Under the pieces are notes generated by a model. The model was not told the DNA's origin. It searched no databases and saw only the letters and a program-made list of their open reading frames with translations. Below are positions 59,437 through 64,000 of a DNA stretch of 64,000 nucleotides, piece by piece. A program made the position numbers and the translations under genes. Origin of the DNA: Cymbidium sinense (Eukaryota; Streptophyta; Magnoliopsida; Asparagales; Orchidaceae); assembly GCA_021442155.1 (NCBI GenBank), contig CM038222.1, positions 25,840,148-25,904,147 of the forward strand, in the 5' to 3' direction. The first letter of the stretch is position 1, and every line of letters starts with the position of its first letter.

Positions 59437-60484
59437 AGGGTTTAGGTTTAGGAGGTTTATTAGGTTTTAGGCTTTAGGTTTATTTTTAATTTATTTAGTT
59501 ACTTTAGGTTTGTTTAGGGTTTAGGGTTAGGGTTAAGGTTTAGGGTTTATGGTTTAGGGTTTAGGGTTTTGGATTTTTTAGGGTTTAAGGTTTTAAGTTT
59601 TTGGTTTAGGGTTTAGGTTTTAGGTTAGGGTTTGTTTAGGGTTTATGGTTTAGGGTTTAGGGTTATAGGTTTAGGGTTTAGGATTTAGGGTTTAAGGTTT
59701 TTTTTTAAAAGAAAATTTAAATTAGTTTAGGTTTATTTAGTATATTTATTTATTTTTTTTATTTATTTAGTTTATTTTTTATTTAATTTTATTTTTTTAT
59801 TTAGTTTAGGTTTATTTTTTAAGTTTTAATTTTATTTTATTTTATAGGTTTAGTTTATTTTTTTTATTTTTTAGGTTTTATTTTTTTTAGTTTAGGTTTA
59901 TTTATTATTAGTTTATTTTATTTTATTTAGTTTAGGTTTAGGTTTATGCTTTATTTATTTTAGTTTAGTTTATTCAAGTTTAGGTTTAATTATTTTTTTA
60001 TTTTGTTTATTTTATTTTTATTTTAGGTTTAGGTTTTTTTAGTATAGGGTTTAGGTTTTAGTTTTTATTTTTTTTAGGTTTATTTTTTAGGTTTAGGTTT
60101 TTATTTAGTTTTTTATTTTTTTATTTTAGGTTTATTTTATTTTTATTTTATGTTTAGTTTTTATTTTATTTAGTTTTTTATTCTTAGGTTTATTTTATTT
60201 TATTTCATTTAGTTTAAGTTTTTATTTATTTTTTATTTTATTTTACTTTTAGGTTTAGGTTTATGTTTTAGCTTAAGTTTTTATTTTATTTTATTTTTAG
60301 GTTTTATTAAGTTTAGGTTTAGGTTTTTTTAGGTTTTAGGTTTAGACTTTAGGTTTAGGGTTTTAGGTTTATGGTTTTAGGGTTTAGGGTTTTATGGTTT
60401 TGATTTAGGTTTAGGGTTTAAGGTTTAGGGGTTAAGGTTTATGGTTTTAGGGTTTTTATTTTAGGGTTTTAGGGTTTAGATTTT
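59437..60484 (+). repeat. Telomere-like complex satellite, block O (last satellite in the window)
   Basis: Post-cassette zone, TTTAGGG words to about 59700, landmark near 59705, T-rich block, then TTTAGGG words (60330-60480). It ends at the poly(A)-derived T-run of the second L1; no satellite is seen to the right. Confidence 0.88.
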
Positions 60485-62620
60485 TTATTTTTTTTGGTAA
60501 AAGGAAATTACCAAAAGTGAAGGATACAATGTCCTTAAAGGGATAAATCTCAAAGACTACTCAAAGAGCTACAAAGAAAAGAAAAATCCTCTAATACAAA
60601 AGAAAAAAAAAAGAAAGGAAAACTAAAAAAATAGCTATACACAAAATCCCCGGAGTTAGCATACCACAAGAACCAAGAGCAATGAAGGAAACCTAAAAAA
60701 AAAACTAAAGCGAGATAAACAATTAAAATAAAATAACAGACATAAGAGAAATGAAAGAAAAACTAAAGAAAAGGCTCAGATCAATCCAAACTTTAGAAGG
60801 GGCAACAAAATTTGAGTAGCTCAAAAGGAGGTTATAGTCACAAAAATGCCAACCAACAAAAAGAGTAAACATCCTAGCCATCATAGCCAACAAACCTCAC
60901 AAAGGCACGAGCACACATAATAACCAATAAAGATCTAGAACCACCAAAAAAAGAAGAACAAATAGAGCCACCAACCGATCAATAATAGAAAAATTGAGCC
61001 AACAAAGAAAAATTCAAGCTAGCACAACCATCCAACCACCCAAAAGTAGTAGGGAGAAACAAAGTCACCAAGGAGAAATATCAGAAAGAAGCAAGGGGAA
61101 GAAGAGAAGCAAACAAACTCACCAACTCAACCAACTAAAGAAAAAAAAAGACCACACCACCAACCAAAATAAGTAACAACACAACCACCAAACCACAAAG
61201 GAAAGTACCACTCAAAACCAAACTAGCCCAACCTATAAAATAAAATAGAAGGAAGAAGCACAATAACATCACATCCGGAGAAGGCACCCAAAACCAAGAA
61301 GATCAAGACCAACCACAAAGCCCCCAAAGAAAAGCCAACCAACCAAAAGCCAAAAGTAAACCCATAAGAGATACCAATAAAAGTAAGAGCGTGTCGATAG
61401 CTGATAACCAAAATAGCTAAAGCTAGCATTCCAACCTATAAAATACAAGAATAAAATAAGAATAGAAAGTGCCCAAGAAAGAATAAGCCTCAAGACAAAC
61501 CAAAACCACGAAGCTCCCAAATGAAGCCCCAAGAAAACCACCAATAGAAAAGCAAGAAAAAAATCTAAGAAAATCTAACATAAGGAAAATCGATTTATCT
61601 AAATTAGATAGCCCTCTTAATTTCTTAAAAATATTCACATTGGTAAACAAAGTAAAATTAGAGATTACAACCCAAACTGCTAAGAAATCACACAAGCATT
61701 ACCTTCTCTTAAAATATGTAATTTTAAAAGAAAGTTTAGAGATAATAGCTTTAATATTTCTAATTTAATAAAAAGCTCAACATTACCCTTATGGTTAGAA
61801 TTGATCATAGCAACAACCATCTCGCATTAGATTCCAACCAAATTATGAAAATTTCTATACAAACAAAGCTTAAGAGCATGATAAACAACCAACAATTAGC
61901 AAATATAGAATTAGTAGAGAGTGGAAAAGCCAAGATAATATTCCCAAGATTATTTCTAAAAATACCACCACAACTCAACTTGTTCTATGCTGTGAGCCAT
62001 CAATATTAAATTTAATACAACAATTAAGAGGCTTAATCCAATGAATAATTTTATAATCAGACAAGTCACAATAAAAATTGATACCCAATTTAGAGGCAAG
62101 AAACTTGCAACCTCTAAAATTAGTACACTAAGAAAGCGACCTTATGTAAAGAAAAAAAATCTTATCTTTAGTCTAGCAATATTCCTCTTATAATTCATAG
62201 GCACATTATGATGCTTAGCATCATTTTGTCAAACCAAATAAACCAAATCAAAGTAATAGCCACCATAATTTTGATATGCCCTTTAACATTTAAGAAAATA
62301 AGAGTCAAGAAGTTGCATTAAAGTTAAATTACCATTAAAACAACTTAATTTAAATAAATCCTCATACCAACTCAAACTTTAGATGTAATGGCACCATTAA
62401 CAAAAACATGACTAACATTCTCAATATGATAGCAACACATGCATTTAAAGCGTGGATAAAAACCTTTGTTTAAGAGTAAAGAATCAATAGCAATACAATC
62501 CCTTAAAATTCTCCACACAAGTATATAATAACAAGTAGAAATAATATTATTCCCAATTTTAAGGAAAATAGGAGAAGAGGATTTTTTTAACTCTAATACA
62601 GTGCCAAGTATCTATTGGTG
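60485..62620 (-). mobile_element. 5'-truncated L1-clade LINE, same family as 51.15-58.5 kb
   Basis: 3' end near 60485 on the minus strand matches the first L1's 3' end (GGTAC/GGATACAA, GGGGATAAATCTC-like, CTCAAAGAGCT). The T/G-rich sense-strand 3' UTR (60500-61600) again yields hydrophobic pseudo-frames. RNase H is legible at about 61985-62045 (WIKPLNCCIKFNIDGS), and a zinc-finger region like the first copy's at about 62340-62560. Similarity is lost at about 62620, so only ORF2's end remains. Typical of incomplete reverse transcription. Confidence 0.88.
61690..62600 (-). pseudogene. L1 ORF2 C-terminal fragment (zinc-finger and RNase H regions)
   Basis: RNase H start IKPLNCCIKFNIDGS (Asp of IDGS = catalytic position) compares directly with IKPNGNVIKANTDGS of the first copy. 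A CYHIENV-like zinc-finger stretch lies near 62410-62450. Frames are broken by stops throughout. Confidence 0.82.
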
Positions 62621-64000
62621 TTTTCTAATAGAGAAAAGAAATGACACCACATAGAGTTTAGAAATATTTTATTTAGATGACCAAATACAACATTAAGGAA
62701 TAAACATATTATCTCAAAGATAAACATGCTCTCTGTAATGGATTGATCATTTCAATAAAAGACTCCTAAGGCTAATGGGCCTTTTGTACTAGAGTATTTT
62801 CCCTAAACTACATGGAAAGGTAGAACAGGTTTATTTTATCTTGGGATCATGGTTTCTATAAAGGCAAGCCTCTAGTTAATTACATCTTAGGAACTCTTCC
62901 TAAGAATACTCTCGATTAAAGAAATAAATGGTTATTCTTAAAGACTACTAAAGTATCTTTCAAAGGATTGATTTTTGGAAATTTGATTCGGAGAGGTCCA
63001 AATTGGAGAGAGTCATTTTCAGAGTCAAATGGGAAAGAGTAGGAAATGCCTATTATTGGGATACCTAGACATTTCTACTATCCTATGACTGGGCTTCAAA
63101 TTTGGTATTTAATTTTAGATTTTTAGTTGTCATTTTCTTAGAAATCTAGAGCTTAGATTCTAGTAGAACAAGATTATAGAAATACCTAAGGTTGAAGACT
63201 TATTCTTAAAAAGGATGCTTTAGAACCTAGTCTACAGTGCTTGACACATGTCGGATGCTTGACCTAGTTCTATCTTGGAAATCATTGGCCATTCTCCTCA
63301 CACAGAGGAACTAGCCTATTCGACTCTTCTGACTTACAACAACGAGAAAGCTACCAACTAACACCACCTAAGCGTATTTTAAATTTATGAAGATAGGTCA
63401 CATGAATGCAAGATGGCTATGCTGTTGCATTTTTATGAAATTAGACTCACTCCCAAATCCCTAAGATCATGTAGGGCATGAGGATTCATCTAACTAATGC
63501 ATATTTTCTAGGTTTTATGAATTTTGACTCAAGATTCATTTAGGTCATAAAAATGCAATTTATTCCTAATGCATGAAATTAGAAAAAGTTTATGGGCCAG
63601 ATAATAATAGAAAAAGGTGTTCTTCCATCATAGGCTCCCAAACGTCAAGCCCAAGTTCTCTAGCAAAGATGGAAGCCCTTCCTTAATCAAGAGTGAAACA
63701 ATTAATTTATGCATGATGTTAAAACATCCAACTAAGGGGTTGCTACATATTTTATCTTGCTTTAATGCCTAGGCTTTTATATGAAGATTATGAATTGCAT
63801 TTATTTTTATGTTTCAATTGATTTAGTTGGGTAAAAAATTTATCCATGAGCCTACATATAGGCATACATCACAATACAAACATAGCATAGAAAGAAACCT
63901 AGAAAAAGCATGTTGTTTCTATTGCGCCCCCAAAATAAATCAAGCTAAATTAAATTATATAAGAAAAGGTCGATGCGGCGGATATCGCTATACACCCTAG
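62621..64000. repeat. Dispersed non-coding repeat, copy 2 (related to 17.04-18.1 kb)
   Basis: From about 62785 the order of words matches the nested element in the gypsy relic (see 17036-18100), with numerous substitutions and small indels. Further on CATACATCACAATACA (63868) resembles CATACATCACATCGTACA (18041). No ORF or RNA gene recognised. The element runs off the window, so its nature (LTR or non-autonomous element) cannot be settled here. Confidence 0.7.

Overview
The window looks like heterochromatic, gene-poor DNA of a flowering plant. The evidence is Arabidopsis-type telomere words (TTTAGGG) in very large numbers, an RTE-clade LINE of the kind common in plants, a Tat-lineage Ty3/gypsy element with a second (archaeal-type-position) RNase H, two plant L1 LINEs with an RNase H domain, and fragments of a plant glycine-rich RNA-binding protein gene. 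A monocot is my guess from the style of the repeats, not something the sequence proves. I see no intact protein-coding gene, tRNA, rRNA or CRISPR array. Every coding trace is a relic.

Layout: (1) 1-15821 and 29163-51150, resuming at 58536-60484, is one degenerate, complex satellite. It consists of telomere-like (TTTAGGG)n stretches, long C-poor T-rich blocks built from TTTA/TTTTA/TTTAGG words, and 14 copies of a roughly 0.4 kb cassette. The cassette is the 3' exon plus 3' UTR of a glycine-rich RNA-binding protein (GRP) gene, always on the minus strand. A landmark of the form AAATTAAGTAAACTGGTAGG recurs about every 1.0 kb in units without the cassette and about every 1.7 kb where a cassette lies between, so this is a higher-order repeat. 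(2) 7561-10570 is a decayed RTE LINE (+) inserted in phase into a satellite unit. (3) 15822-29162 is a decayed Tat-type gypsy element (+) lacking a recognisable 5' LTR. Its protease region is split by about 6.5 kb of non-coding repeat (roughly 16.9-23.46 kb). (4) 51151-58535 is a near full-length but dead L1 (-). (5) 60485 to about 62620 is a 5'-truncated L1 (-) of the same family. (6) About 62620-64000 is non-coding repeat related to the piece nested in the gypsy element at about 17.04-18 kb.

How the parts relate: the satellite is the substrate and the transposons are later arrivals that interrupt it. The most interesting structure is the satellite itself. In most cassettes telomere-like DNA begins directly at the intron/exon edge of the GRP exon, in the polarity telomerase would add it, and the whole combination has then been amplified as DNA in one orientation across more than 50 kb. 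All reading is by eye. Boundaries inside degenerate repeats are accurate to perhaps 10-50 bases.
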